Assembly (NCBI GenBank): GCA_033063855.1
Contig: CP093830.1
Span: 6,634,854 to 6,698,853 of the forward strand
Reading direction: 5' to 3'
Length of the DNA: 64,000 nt
Source of the DNA: Smittia aterrima
Taxonomy: Eukaryota > Arthropoda > Insecta > Diptera > Chironomidae
Positions within the stretch are counted from its first letter, which is position 1. Each line of letters opens with the position of its first letter. The notes under the pieces are model-generated. The model saw only the letters and a list, made by a program, of their open reading frames with translations, was not told the DNA's origin and ran no database searches. Positions 12,403 to 23,400 of this stretch are shown here, in pieces. A program made the translations under genes and the position numbers.

Positions 12403-12505
12403 ATGGGTTTGTGCAAATGCCCGAAGAAGGTTGTATCAAATCTCTTCTGTTTCGATCACCGTGTCACGGTCTGTGAAAGCTGTCTGGTGCTAAACCATAG
12501 AAAAG
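12403..12505 (+). pseudogene. ZFPL1 first-exon relic
   Basis: Positions 12403-12505 encode MGLCKCPKKVVSNLFCFDHR followed by VTVCESCLVLNHRK, which matches the first zinc-binding B-box-like module of Golgi protein ZFPL1 (CKCP, FCFxHRV, CExCLVxNH). Immediately after, the expected cysteine and following residues are lost: the reading shifts frame and runs into poly-T and a short repeat. No donor site or further ZFPL1 exons follow before the next gene. It looks like a duplicated and truncated copy of the start of a ZFPL1 gene located elsewhere. The zinc ligands that remain are intact, suggesting fairly recent origin. Confidence 0.7.
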
Positions 12506-12557
12506 TATTGTCGGATTTATTTTTTTTTGTTCAAGCAAATTTTTTTGTTCAAGCAAA

Positions 12558-12627
12558 TTCAAGCAAGTTCAATGAACTTGCTTGAAGTTCGAGACTTGCC
12601 TTTCGTTAGTTTCAAGTCTCGAACTTC
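12558..12627. repeat. Two overlapping perfect hairpins
   Basis: Arm one is 12558-12571 with its perfect reverse complement at 12573-12586 (14 bp, one-base loop). Arm two is 12584-12598 with its perfect reverse complement at 12613-12627 (15 bp, 14-base loop). The arms overlap by three bases, so the hairpins are adjacent or mutually exclusive. A direct repeat of the motif TTTTTTGTTCAAGCAAAT at about 12532-12556 leads into them. Could be a small RNA precursor, a cruciform-prone scar of the rearrangement that truncated ZFPL1, or the end of a mobile element. Confidence 0.75.
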
Positions 12628-12940
12628 TGATCGTTGATTTCAAATTAAATATTTTGCACTAGAACTTAAAAAAAAGTTTAGGAATTTTCTTCAAAAAGAA
12701 AATCTTTGCTGAAAATGTTTTCTCTTCTTATTTGTGATCCTTAGAAAATGTGCACAACAAAGTTTGTTAATTACAAATTAAATAAAACTTATTAAGCGAT
12801 TTTTAGTTTGTTTTTACGGAATGATAATTTAGAGTCTAAACAGTCAACTTCAAAAATTTTGATTTTTTTGAAACTCATTCTGAGATCGTCCAGTGTCAAG
12901 CAGTCGAGAAATAATAATCCATCAGACAGTTCATTATAAA

Positions 12941-13861
12941 ATGGAAGCGGACCATTCACAAACGGTTCAAGGATTGCACAATGATTCGTTAATTGTCGCG
13001 TTCAGGGGATTTTACGAGAGCTTCAAGAACTTGTTTTCTTCAGTAGGATTTCAAGAACACAAGAGTTGTGCTTCAAATTTAGTTCATCCAGACGACGAAA
13101 CCTTCTTGAACGAAATATCTAAATTAGACCTTACTGACTACAGCAACCCCGCAGAGTTTCTTTCAAGCAATCCAACAAAGTTTGATTTTCCAGAAGATGA
13201 GAAAATCAAGAGCGAAATATTGGTTTCAGAACACGAAAGTCTAATCAGCGAATTATCTTCATTTCATCTTCCTGACTTCGACAGCATCGCATGTGATACA
13301 ACAAATCAAGTGCTTCCTGACCAAGAAAGCTTTATGAAGTTCTTGCGCGAATTAAATCTTCCAGACGAAGCGACGAGCGAAACATCCAAATTAGAAATTC
13401 CAGAAAATGATAAGAAAATATTTAAATTTGTTGGTAAAATAAAAATAATCGAGGTGGATTGTCGACCTGATCAACTTTGGAAGGTAGAAGAACAGAGCTT
13501 ACTTCAGACAGCTAAAAGCAAGAAACGAAAACTTCCAACAAACACTTATCCCAAAGGAACAAAACTTGAGCTAAATGACACATTGAACTTTGACAACATT
13601 CGAAAGAAGAGAGACTTGCAACGTGAACTTCGAGAAAAATCGATTACATCAATCGAAAAAGAAAATCAAACTCCACATGTCGCAAAGAAAAGAAAAATCA
13701 GCTTTGTGAGGCTGAAGAAGGTTGAGGATTCAAAGATATTTATTATTGGATCTGAATCGTCTTGTACGGTCAAGTGTAGTCAATGCGGATTGTTCTCCAA
13801 TCACCTCAAAGGCCACAGTGATAAAGAATGCTCAGAGATTCGTCATATTAAATCTCGATAA
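12941..13861 (+). CDS. Unrecognised 306-aa protein with internal repeats and a C-terminal Cys/His cluster
   Basis: Single-exon ORF starting at the ATG at 12941; an open frame extends further upstream, but with no ATG start. I do not recognise the family. Three degenerate repeats of about 20 residues appear near residues 50-145: PDDETFLNEISKLDLTDYS, SEHESLISELSSFHLPDFD and PDQESFMKFLRELNLPDEA. The middle is lysine-rich (KSKKRKLP, VAKKRKIS), suggesting nuclear localisation. The C-terminus has CTVKCSQCGLFSNHLKGHSDKEC, a possible single zinc knuckle. It converges with MOSMO, with only 62 bp between stop codons, so 3' UTRs probably overlap. No paralogue is in the window. Probably a fast-evolving nuclear protein. 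Confidence 0.75.
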   Translation: MEADHSQTVQGLHNDSLIVAFRGFYESFKNLFSSVGFQEHKSCASNLVHPDDETFLNEISKLDLTDYSNPAEFLSSNPTKFDFPEDEKIKSEILVSEHESLISELSSFHLPDFDSIACDTTNQVLPDQESFMKFLRELNLPDEATSETSKLEIPENDKKIFKFVGKIKIIEVDCRPDQLWKVEEQSLLQTAKSKKRKLPTNTYPKGTKLELNDTLNFDNIRKKRDLQRELREKSITSIEKENQTPHVAKKRKISFVRLKKVEDSKIFIIGSESSCTVKCSQCGLFSNHLKGHSDKECSEIRHIKSR

Positions 13862-13923
13862 ATAAAAGATCATTGAGTAATATATTAGAATCTTTTATTA
13901 AAACTAATGAGAATCGTGTCTTA

Positions 13924-14484
13924 CTAAAAGTGCGGGAGACATATTTTTCCAGCGAAGAGTTCAGACACCACTGTTATCCATAAAGCGAGTACGAAGAAGA
14001 TGTAGCTTATACCCACTTGATGACTGCTTGGTAGCTGATATGGTTGACCTCCTATCGTGTCGATGCCAAATCCCAAAGGAAAAATGACAGCAGCTAAGCA
14101 AAAAGTGACCATTGCCGTGAATCCAATCCAGCGAGCGTATGATACTACATTTCTATCCCATCGACTTGCGATCAGAAGAATAACAACCGTGAATAACAAT
14201 AGACATCCGACAAAAATAAGAATTAGAGTTAAAAGCCACTCAGCGGATAATGTTGGAGTAAAGCAATTAGGTTTTCTGTTGTATAAAGTTATGCATTGCC
14301 ACATGAGTCCTAGTCGATTTCCATTTGATTCGATGATCCAGTCTGGAGACGCCAGTGAAATTATCTAAGTAAACAAATTGTTCAATTTTAAATATTTTCA
14401 TAATTTCACAAGGATTTAAAATCTTACAGCTAAAATCCCGCCTGTCGAGAACAGTCCTGCCGAGATCATTGCAAGTTTGTCCAT
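13924..14484 (-). CDS. Mosmo: Modulator of Smoothened (MOSMO) orthologue
   Basis: Exons 14428-14484 and 13924-14364 give 165 residues. The start MDKLAMISAGLF, the segment SLASPDWIIES, then SAEWLLTLILIFVGCLL, SYARWIGFTAMVTFCLAAVI and IGGQPYQLPSSHQVGISYI, and the ending FAGKICLPHF match vertebrate MOSMO closely in order and spacing. It has four predicted membrane segments in a claudin-like arrangement. In vertebrates MOSMO works with MEGF8 and MGRN1 to remove Smoothened from the cell surface and damp Hedgehog signalling (family knowledge). A partly decayed inverted copy is at 34238-34795. The start lies about 220 bp from the small ORF on the opposite strand. Confidence 0.93.
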
Positions 14485-14700
14485 GATGAAATCAAATACT
14501 GTCGTAAATCACATGAATTAAATTAGCTTTTTCAAGATTTTTCAATTTTTTTTCTCGCGTCTGTTTACATTTTTCTTGCTTCTCGATCTGCGTCTCCAAT
14601 AAAAAAATATTTCGTTCGCCTCAGAAGAGTGATTTTAATTTAATTTATTCAGTTTCTAAGCGAAATCAATGCAAGGAAAGTGAAAATTACCAAAAGTGAA

Positions 14701-14904
14701 ATGTCATTATCGAGCGGTGACAGAGAGATTGTTGCATTTGTCTTTCCAAAAAGTGGAAATTTGTTTTACGAGAAGAAGAAAGAATTTCAGTTTTGTAAAC
14801 CCCATTTAATGCAAATCCGCTCTTACACGATTGAAAAACTCGAGAAAATGCAATTGGAAGCTCAAAAGCAAATGAAAGCGAAGACAGCCGAGTCAAAGGA
14901 TTAA
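14701..14904 (+). CDS. Unrecognised 67-aa protein upstream of LMBRD2
   Basis: ATG at 14701 (a second in-frame ATG lies at 14680). The product begins MSLSSGDREIVAFVFPKSGN and ends with a charged helix, EKLEKMQLEAQKQMKAK. It has no signal peptide or membrane segment and I do not recognise it. It ends only 125 bp before the LMBRD2 ATG on the same strand, with no evident poly-A signal or room for a normal promoter between, so the two may be dicistronic, or this is a long uORF. The inverted duplicate at 33902-34025 carries a one-base deletion and is truncated, so that copy is dead. Confidence 0.6.
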   Translation: MSLSSGDREIVAFVFPKSGNLFYEKKKEFQFCKPHLMQIRSYTIEKLEKMQLEAQKQMKAKTAESKD

Positions 14905-15029
14905 TGAGAAATCGATAAATTATTGTTCTTTGTGACTTCAAAAGAGCAAAAGATAAGAAGAAAAAGTTTGTGCAAAAAAAAAAAAAGAAACAAGAAAAAA
15001 ACAACAACGAAGTTGTTTCCAATTGTGCA

Positions 15030-17102
15030 ATGTATCTGCTTGTATTTTCCGTATGTTGTGCTTTTATTATAAGCACAGGGTTTCTTTACCGCTACGGCAA
15101 CATCCCAAGACAGCATCCACTCGTAACGATCTCGGTTCTTCTGGCTTGGAGCTTCTCTTTCCTAATTGTGTTCACAATTCCTTTGGATATCACAGCTGTA
15201 AGTATTTTTTTGGAGATGATGAGTCATCATTGAACTAACTTGAATTTTATTTCCAATTAAAGACTGTTTACCGACAATGCTTGGCTGAGAACAACATCAC
15301 TGACACTAGCAATGCGACTACGAATGAATGCCAAAAACCCTGGGGCATGGTCTCGGATGATGTGTTTCCGAATCTGTGGAGGATAATTTACTGGACATCG
15401 CAGTTCTTGACTTGGCTTATCATGCCTCTGATGCAGTCTTATCTCAAGGCTGGGGACTTTCACATGCAGGGAAAGCTGAGGTCAGCTTTGATTGATAATG
15501 CAATCTATTACGGAACCTATCTCTTCATCTGCGGCTTTCTTCTCATCTACATTGCATTGAAACCGGGAGTAATTCTCGATTGGCCGAAACTTAAAGCGAT
15601 TGCTTCATCAGCTTCAAACACTTGGGGTCTCTTCTTGCTGGTTTTACTTCTTGGCTATGCTTTGGTTGAAGTGCCGAGAAGTTTATATCGAAACAGCAAA
15701 CCTGGTTACACTCTACAACATGCTTACTTCAAGCTTTCCAAATTAAGTTCAGATAAAGCGGAGGCTGAAGAAACCGCAGAAGACGTCCTCGAATCATTGC
15801 AATCTCTCAACATTATCATTCCATCTCACCATTCATCGCGACCCTTTGTCGATGAGATTCTTCGAAAAGTTCCAACTGAGTTGATGGAAAAGGCTAAACG
15901 AAGCGTTCGAGGGGGAGATGGCGGCTCAGGAGTTCCATCGGAGAAATCTCTAATCAGACTTCATCGTCAGGTAAAATATTGATTACTCCTTTAAGTTTTT
16001 TTATAACACAATTTTTTTTCAGGTCATCAAATCACTTCAAATTCTTCAACGAACTGAAGCGCTCTGGAATGTACAAGTCGAGAAAATCCTTTACCTAGAA
16101 GATGTTGAGGGCAACTTCGTGTCGTCACCGCCATTTCGCCATAATTTGAGCAGAAAGTCAAAATGTAATCCAGTGCTTCAATGGTACTGGGAATGCGTCA
16201 TCAAAGCTCCATTCCTTAAAGTTCTTGCTGCAGCTACAGCAATCATGTCGGTTATGGTTGTTTGGAGTGAATTAACATTCTTCAGCTCTCATCCCGTACT
16301 TTCAATCTTCGCCAACATTCTCAACATTGCTAAACATACTTACGACTTCACGACGATTGAGATTTTCTCAATGTTTACGCTTTGCTACCTCTGCTATTGC
16401 GCGTACTCTACAATATTTCGAATTAAGTTCTTGAACTTGTACTACCTTGCGCCGCACCATCAAACGAACGAACACAGCTTGATCTTCAGTGGAATGTTGC
16501 TCTGTCGATTGACGCCACCGATGTGCTTGAACTTTCTCGGTCTGATGCACATGGATTCTCACATCATCAAGCAAAGAGTTATGGAAACATTCTACACTCA
16601 AATTATGGGACACATGGACGTTCTTGGAATCATTTCAAATGGATTCAATATTTATTTCCCAATGGTCATGCTCGCTTTTTGCGCAGCTACTTGGTTTAGT
16701 CTTGGCTCGAGAATACTCAACTCACTTGGATTCCAACAGTTCATGGCAAATGATGAGATTTCAGCGGAGCTTGTTTCTGAAGGTCGTGATTTAATGGTTC
16801 GTGAGAAGAGGAAACGACAGAGAAATGATACAGCTCTGTCGAGAAGACGAGATTTGGCAACAAGAGATTCAAATACAAACACTGCAGCTACGAATTTCCG
16901 TGGATTGCTCAGGGAAGGAGGAACTGCTCCTGGCTACAACACTAACGGCAACACTGACGAGTTGAGCCCTGATTACGGACGAACGTTGTCACAGGAAATT
17001 AACACGAGATTCGGACTTTCAACTGACGTTGGTTTCCGGGTAGACATTGAAGACGATTTAAACAACACGAGACGTCCGCGAAACATCTTCGATGATGTGT
17101 AA
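15030..17102 (+). CDS. Lmbrd2: LMBR1 domain-containing protein 2
   Basis: Exons 15030-15197, 15263-15970 and 16023-17102 give 651 residues, close to the family length. The start MYLLVFSVCC is preferred over an in-frame ATG 60 bp upstream in an A-rich tract. About nine membrane segments are visible, with a coiled central loop (SSDKAEAEETAEDVLESLQSL) and a basic C-terminal tail. Signature blocks include IIYWTSQFLTWLIMPLMQSY, YALVEVPRSLYR and CRLTPPMCLNFLGLMHMD. LMBRD2 is a multipass membrane protein associated with beta2-adrenergic receptor signalling (family knowledge). Exon 3 and exon 2 fragments are copied in inverted orientation at 33162-33890. Confidence 0.94.
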
Positions 17103-17424
17103 GGAAATTCGAAAAGGATCATAGTTAAGCTGCGAGTCAATAAAATTAAGAGGGTTTAGAGACATAGTCATTAACTTAATCATGTAACTTAGACTAATCG
17201 CCTTTGAATAAAAGATGCTTGAAAAATATGAATTTTCTAAAACTTAAAGAACACAACGAGCGACTTCTCGCATCAATTTAGAAACAATTTGCTATACTTG
17301 ACTTTTTTTTCGAAGAGGTTAAAGATTTTATTACTCTATCGATAACGCTACAAGTTTGATAAAAAATTTGTTTTTCAAGACATGAGCATGTGAGAGCGAA
17401 GTCAGTTGATTTACGGCACTCGAA

Positions 17425-18354
17425 ATGAAAAGTTTAATTTTGGTTCTTCTTCTCGCTGTCACATTGATTCTCGCTGACAATGATGAGTCAATTGTCATTT
17501 CTGAGTTCCACGCCCAAGGAATCGTTCCGACAATAAATAATGGAACAGTGAGTGAACACATTTCGTATATGGCTTCGATTCGTTTGTTAAGTGAGGAAAT
17601 TAGTCACAAGTTCGGCTACGGACATTATTGCGCTGGAGTCTTCATATCGATGAAGCATATCTTAACAGTAGCCTCGTGTTTGAGTCGTCCAACTCGGATA
17701 GAGCCGAGTGAGCTTCAGATTATCGCTGGAACCAGATATCGATACGACGATTCGGAAGCTAAAATGTTAACTGCTGAGAAGATTGAAATTCATCCGGATT
17801 ACGCGATTTCAAGTCTTCCAAATAACATTGCCGTTATCTTCGTTAGTAATTCCTTCTTATCTCAAGATTAATCACGAAATAATTGCCAATATATATTTCA
17901 GTTGAACGAAGAAGTTTCTGACGACATCACAACGATTTATCCGATTACAATAAGTGAGACGCCAGCGAAGATGAATGAGGCCTTTCAAATATTTGGATGG
18001 GGAACACCTCTCGTTGAGAATGGATCTCGAGAGCTTCTCACTGGTCGAGTTGTCGTTGGAGATCGTGGAATTTGTCCTCAACATTTCGTCAATCGCTTCT
18101 GTGCGGGTCCACGTAACTACGGCGGTTGTGATGGCGACGACGGCGGAGCTGTCGTTTCAAACCGAACTCTTTACGGTTTAGTCGATTACAGAAGCTTAGA
18201 ATATTGCGAAGAAGAGAAACCTGCTCATTTATACGTTGATGTGGTCGCATATCGTGATTGGATAGAAAAAACTGTCAACAGTAGCACGAAGCATGTCGTC
18301 AGCATTTTCCTCGTCGTTGCGGTTGCATTTTCAACTCGCATTTCATTATCTTAA
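17425..18354 (+). CDS. Catalytically dead trypsin-like serine protease homologue, possibly GPI-anchored
   Basis: Exons 17425-17841 and 17902-18354 give 289 residues. Residues 1-17 are a signal peptide. The chymotrypsin fold is recognisable, but each triad position is changed: His to Ser84 in ILTVASCL, Asp to Asn134 in NNIAVIF, and Ser to Asp219 in GDDGGAV. The cysteine pairs around the lost His and at CAGP/GGCDGDDGG remain. The C-terminus ends in a hydrophobic tail with no charged residues after it except one Arg (HVVSIFLVVAVAFSTRISLS), which resembles a GPI-attachment signal or tail anchor. It cannot be an active protease; a binding or cofactor role is likely. TCAGTT at about 17401 resembles an arthropod initiator just 5' of the ATG. 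Its 3' end is copied in inverted orientation near 35 kb. Confidence 0.9.
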
Positions 18355-20448
18355 TACAATGAAAGCTCATCGAGTCATCAAACCTGAGCTTTCAAAGAGC
18401 AATGAACTACAAGGAATGAAAATACTTTCGATCTAGCTTTTCAGATTTATTTTTTCGTATTTTCCTTTGTTTAGAAGAGTTTTCTTATAAAAAATTGACA
18501 ATTTTCAAAAAACGTTTATGAAATATTTAGACGTCTTGATATAAATTAAAACATTTTCTTTTATCGATAATTTCAATAACAAAAATCACATCTAAAACTT
18601 GGATTTCAACATCTAGAAACTGTTTTGTGACACAAAAATCAGATTGAAACAAATCTTTCAAATTTAAATTGGAGAAAATGAAGTCAAAGGTTCTTTGAAC
18701 GATTTATGAGCTTTCTTCATCTCCCTTGTCAATCTCGATTAAATATTCCTGTTGTTATCAAAGTTTATCATAATAAACATTCTATTTATGTCAGCTTCAA
18801 GCTTTCAAAGTCTCGAAGAGTGAAATACAGCGATTTGATTACTTTAGAAACGCTTTTAGTGATTGTGAAAACGTTTTATTTTTGAGGACAATCGCAAGTC
18901 ATGTCGCGATTATCATAAAAATTTCTCATCCAGAGAAAATGGCCCAAAAATCCCAAAAAATCTTCCTGTCGTCTCCAAAAGTTTAATTCTAACAGAACTT
19001 GCGATTGCCCTCAAAGGCATCTACGTAACTTTCGATTATTGAATATTTTTTACTCTTCATTCCCCACTCAAAGTTTCTTTTAAATAATTTTTACTATCAA
19101 TTGGACAAAAATATCAATAAAGAATTATTTTGGTTTCTAATTTTCTTTAAATTAAAATCGCTCTCGAGAGAAGCGATTGACAAAATATTTTTTCTTTCTT
19201 TTTCTTCGATAAATTTCGTATCGTTTAGTAGAAGTCATAGGTACGTAACAAATTTGTTTTTCATCTTGTTTGTTTATTCACTTGTGCTTTTATTTTTTTT
19301 TTCTTCAAAGATTTAAAGCACCGAAGGAAAAATGTTTTTTTTTTGTTAACATTTCACAAAATCGAATGATTCTCGTTCGGATGAAAGTTTCCACCAAAAC
19401 TCAAATCACTCTCAAAAATTGAAACAGCTCATTTAAAAAGACGCGTTCTTCTTCGACTCAAAAATGTCTCGTCGAAGACTTTCAATTAAAACACGTCCCA
19501 CAAATAGTTTGTTTGTTTAAATTTTCTCATTAACGCTATCTCATTAAAACCTACAAATATGGCTTGTCGCTTGCACCTGAATTAACTTTTGCGTGAAAAT
19601 CAAAAGAGGGGAATGTCTCAAATAAAGCTTTTTTCATTTCATTTAAATATCTCTTTCAGTAAGCAGTAAAATGATTGAGAATCAACATGATTGCGCAACA
19701 CACTTTTCTTTTAATTTGTTCTGTGTCTGCTGAAATGAACAATGTGCGATAGTAAAGTTTGATATGCATGAATTAAAAAGGAAAATTCAACAACTGTCAA
19801 GCAAACTTTTGTGCTCGCGGGAAAAATCGTAAATTACTGAAATTATCGTTTCGGAATTTACGAAAGCTCCACTTGCAGCTTCATAAACTTTTGAAATATG
19901 TAAACATCGTTCAGATTAGTTTTGCGGACTTCCTAAAAGGAAAATATCTTAAAGGTTTTTCATCTCGTCATCATTTTGTGCGTATGTCAACTTTAAACCT
20001 CTGGTAATCGATCATAGATTTTGTTAATAAAATGTTTTGTTGCTCATAAATAAACTTTCCACTATCAAGTTCGAATAAACTTTCTTAACTTTTTTTTTGT
20101 GCAAGTTCATCAATTAACTTTTTTCTTTTTTTCGTTTTATCACAATTTTCCTTTTTTGTTTCAATCGAGTTGTCTTCGCCGGATCGATCGCGTTTCTTTT
20201 TCTTGCAAAAACATCAAACAATTGATTGACACAAAGACTTTGCTGAAGAACTTTCAAATGTATGAGGAAAAGCTTTAAGTAAAAAAGCTCTTTTATACAA
20301 AGTTGAGGTCATCGGGTCCAGGCGACAACAGAATATCGACAGTGCATGAGTCGTCGTTCTTGAGGCTCAAACCCATGGCGCTGTCTTTCGATAAGCGTTT
20401 CATGAAGTTTGTTAGACTGTTGCGCCTTGGAGACCTCTGCTAGTTGAA
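18355..20448. other. Non-coding interval between protease homologue and Syt14
   Basis: About 2.1 kb, AT-rich with T and A runs. The first 200 bp are the protease 3' UTR and are duplicated in inverted form at about 34870-35095. The rest shows no ORF with coding character. The Syt14 3' UTR must extend into it from the right. Confidence 0.6.
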
Positions 20449-23400
20449 TCAGGAATCCTAAGAGAAGATTAAGAAAGTCAATAAAAAACATTTTCATTTA
20501 CAAACTTTTACAAACTCACCACCAGCACATGCCATCTCGCGATCAAATCACATTTTCCGACTTGACCATTGATGTTTGCAGCATCACGCATATCAGTGAA
20601 GTGTTGAGCTTCCTCGGGACCACTCGAGTTGAGTCCTAACGAGAACCAGCCAACCATTTCATTTCGTTTCATATTGCGCTTTGCGTAGACGGAAATCATT
20701 AAAGTTACATCATTAAGTTGAAACAAAGCGACCTGTAAGGATTCCCAAGTGATATAACTTCAATTAATTATAAATAAAGTTGAGCTTACCTGAAAAATGA
20801 ATGTCTCTTTAAATAGCGGGTTTGGTTGTCCTCGTTTCGTTGACGTTTTTGACCGAGCGATTTCTTGTCCCATGCTGCTAACTAAGCAAAGCTTCACGTA
20901 AGTGTCTGGAGCTTTCCCCAGCGACAAATTCCTGAATTGACTTCCTTTCACAATCTCGACAGTTAGTCGACCCGTTGTTCCATTATAACTAAGGCCGATT
21001 AGAAGTTCAGGAACTCCTCCATGCTGTTGCATTGAAGTTGTTGATCCCGTGCTGTCAGATCTCGCAAGACTAAGCAAATCACTCGAAGAGCCGCTCAGCT
21101 GGAATTTAATTAAATAAAAAAATTAAAAAAAAAAACAATTTAATCCGATTCAAGCGACTCACGACTGAGCTGTTTCGCGGCTCAAGCGGTAGCCATAAAT
21201 TCGTCTCCAATTCCAAATCTATTGTGGCAAAGCTGATAATCGTTTCGCCAATCAGTCGTTCTCGTCGCATTCGCTCGCAACCGTAAACGCGAACTCTCAA
21301 TCCCATCGAGTTCACCTCTTCGGGTTTTACGTGATGCAATAGAAAGCTTAAAGGAAGATTCATATGTCAACACAAATTTGCTTAAACTTGACTTGAATGT
21401 CGACTCTTACCTTTCCATAAACTGCGGATTTTCTCCGCTTCGAATCTTCGATTTGTGTTTTTGCTTCTTACTTGGTAAAATCAACAGCCTTACTTGTGAA
21501 TGTGTCGTCGTCTTCTCACGAGATGGAATACCTCGAGCTTGAAGCACATGAACAGTCATTTTCCTCATCGGAGCATCGTAGAGCAAAGCAATCTCGAGAC
21601 TACTAGGACCACGCTCGAGAAGAGATGTTGGACTTTGGGGCGGCATTAGGTCAAGCTCAGATTTCAAGGATTTGAGGTCGCTTGTGTCGAACAGTGGCTC
21701 GTGCATGACATCAACAATACACTGCGGAGAAGAATATGATAGCTTCGAGTCAGAGTTTTATTTCCTTCAATCAACTTACATCTTGATTTGTGCTGTTGAT
21801 GTCAGGAACATCATCGATGCTATCTTGTTGTGCTATACTAGATCTTATTGACTTGCTTCCACTATTTCTTCTTTCGATTCTTGAGTCGCGAAGTGGCCCT
21901 CGTTCAAGAATCGGATTAATTTGTCTACGATCTATGGACGAAGATAATTACAAGATTTATTCACCAAACAACGGAAAACAACTTTTATTACCTTTCTTCT
22001 CGTGATTTATTAGTCCCATGTTGCTCTCCACCGAAGCTTCAACGGAGCTGTTTGAACTGCACTCGCTACTCGTGTGCGATCCAATCTTTCCGCGCTCAGC
22101 CTGACCTAACAGGTCACGACTATTGCTGCTGCTGATGTATCGATGGCCATTATTGTATAAACTACTCGTCCTTGACGAACTACTTTTGATTGGTTTTGTT
22201 GATGATGGCACGCAATTGTCCGATGTCGGAATGGGTTGAAAGCCATCTAAATTTATTGATTGACTAAATCCGCCGTACTTCGCTATTTGGCCGCTTTGTA
22301 AACTTATTGATTGTTGCAACTTTAATCGCCTAAGAATTTCCTCCTCCGAGTCAGAGCTCGAGTTTTCCTGATAAGGATACCGACTACTTCCTACAGAAGA
22401 AAGGTGAACGATTGAATTGTTAATTCGCTTTCGTTTTCTCTATTTCTCGAGTTCATCGGCACATGGCGCATTGACTTGCAGTGAACCTTTCGAAAAGCTT
22501 TGTTTGAGATGTCAGCGAGAAGTTAAAAACTTTTCTTTGAGATGTTCAATGAAGTGTGTTCAATCCGATTTCGCTTCTAAATTTGTAACAAGAGAACTCA
22601 TGACGCACTTCATTTAGATCTTTCTAAAACTTTCTTCCGAGAATTTATTTTAAGGCAAAAGCTTCATTTAGAAATGACTTGAGGGGACGCGTTTGAATTT
22701 AATTAAAAAATATTTTTGAGACTCATATCGATTTCAATTCTTGATCTTGAAATTCTCTCACTTGGCTCATTTTTTTTCTTGACGACGTGACGTCGGCTTC
22801 GAAAGTTTTTGTCCTGCCAAACAATTGTCTTGGTCCTAATCGTTCGACATTAACATCGTCGCTCTCCAGAGTCTCATGAATAATTGATTTCAAGTTCTTT
22901 CTTGGATAAGAAGCTTTTGTTCGTCGTTGTAACAATGTTTTGATATGATTCGTAATCAGTCTCCTCGGACTCTTTAATTATGATCTCGCCAAAGTTCTGA
23001 GAATCAATTTTCAAGGAAAATCTCTTCGCAATTTCTGTGAATTTTATAAATAACTTTTTTTTTAAAAGGCTTCAGTTCTTACGAGATTTACATTCATGAG
23101 AATTTAATTTAAATTTCCACTTCACGAGCCCGTAGAGAGATTCATAGAGTTCAGTAAGTTTACGACTTTCAATTATAACAAAAATCAAATAAACTTTTCG
23201 TGCCGTTGGTCGTATCGTTAAAGCTTAAATCCACAAAAATAAACTCTCAGTTAAAACGCGATTTACAGCTCAGAAGTCAGTGGAGGCTTGTAGCATTTAA
23301 GCTAAAGGGTCAGCAGAGCTATAATTACACGCTTAAGCGGCTAATTTATTTGTTAATATGCAAATTTATCTACGCGCGAGAAAGGGAAAAGTCACACACG

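Noticed and set aside
12893..12940. Longer start for the 306-aa protein
   Set aside because: The upstream part begins with GTG, which is not a normal nuclear start; the first ATG is at 12941.
14970..15029. Longer LMBRD2 start (MQKKKKKQEKNNN...)
   Set aside because: It is the translation of an A-rich leader and would place a lysine-rich stretch before the first membrane segment; MYLLVF matches the family start.
18900..19020. Possible hairpin from TTGAGGACAATCGCAAGTC and GAACTTGCGATTGCCCTCAAAG
   Set aside because: The arms of about 18 bp are imperfect and about 90 bp apart with AT-rich DNA between; no coding, target duplication or second copy was noticed, so not enough to call an element.
22723..22935. 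Minus-strand open frame within a Syt14 intron
   Set aside because: Exons 23979-24140 and 21992-22390 already join in phase (A|GA) into the correct protein, and this frame has no flanking splice pair that keeps the Syt14 frame.
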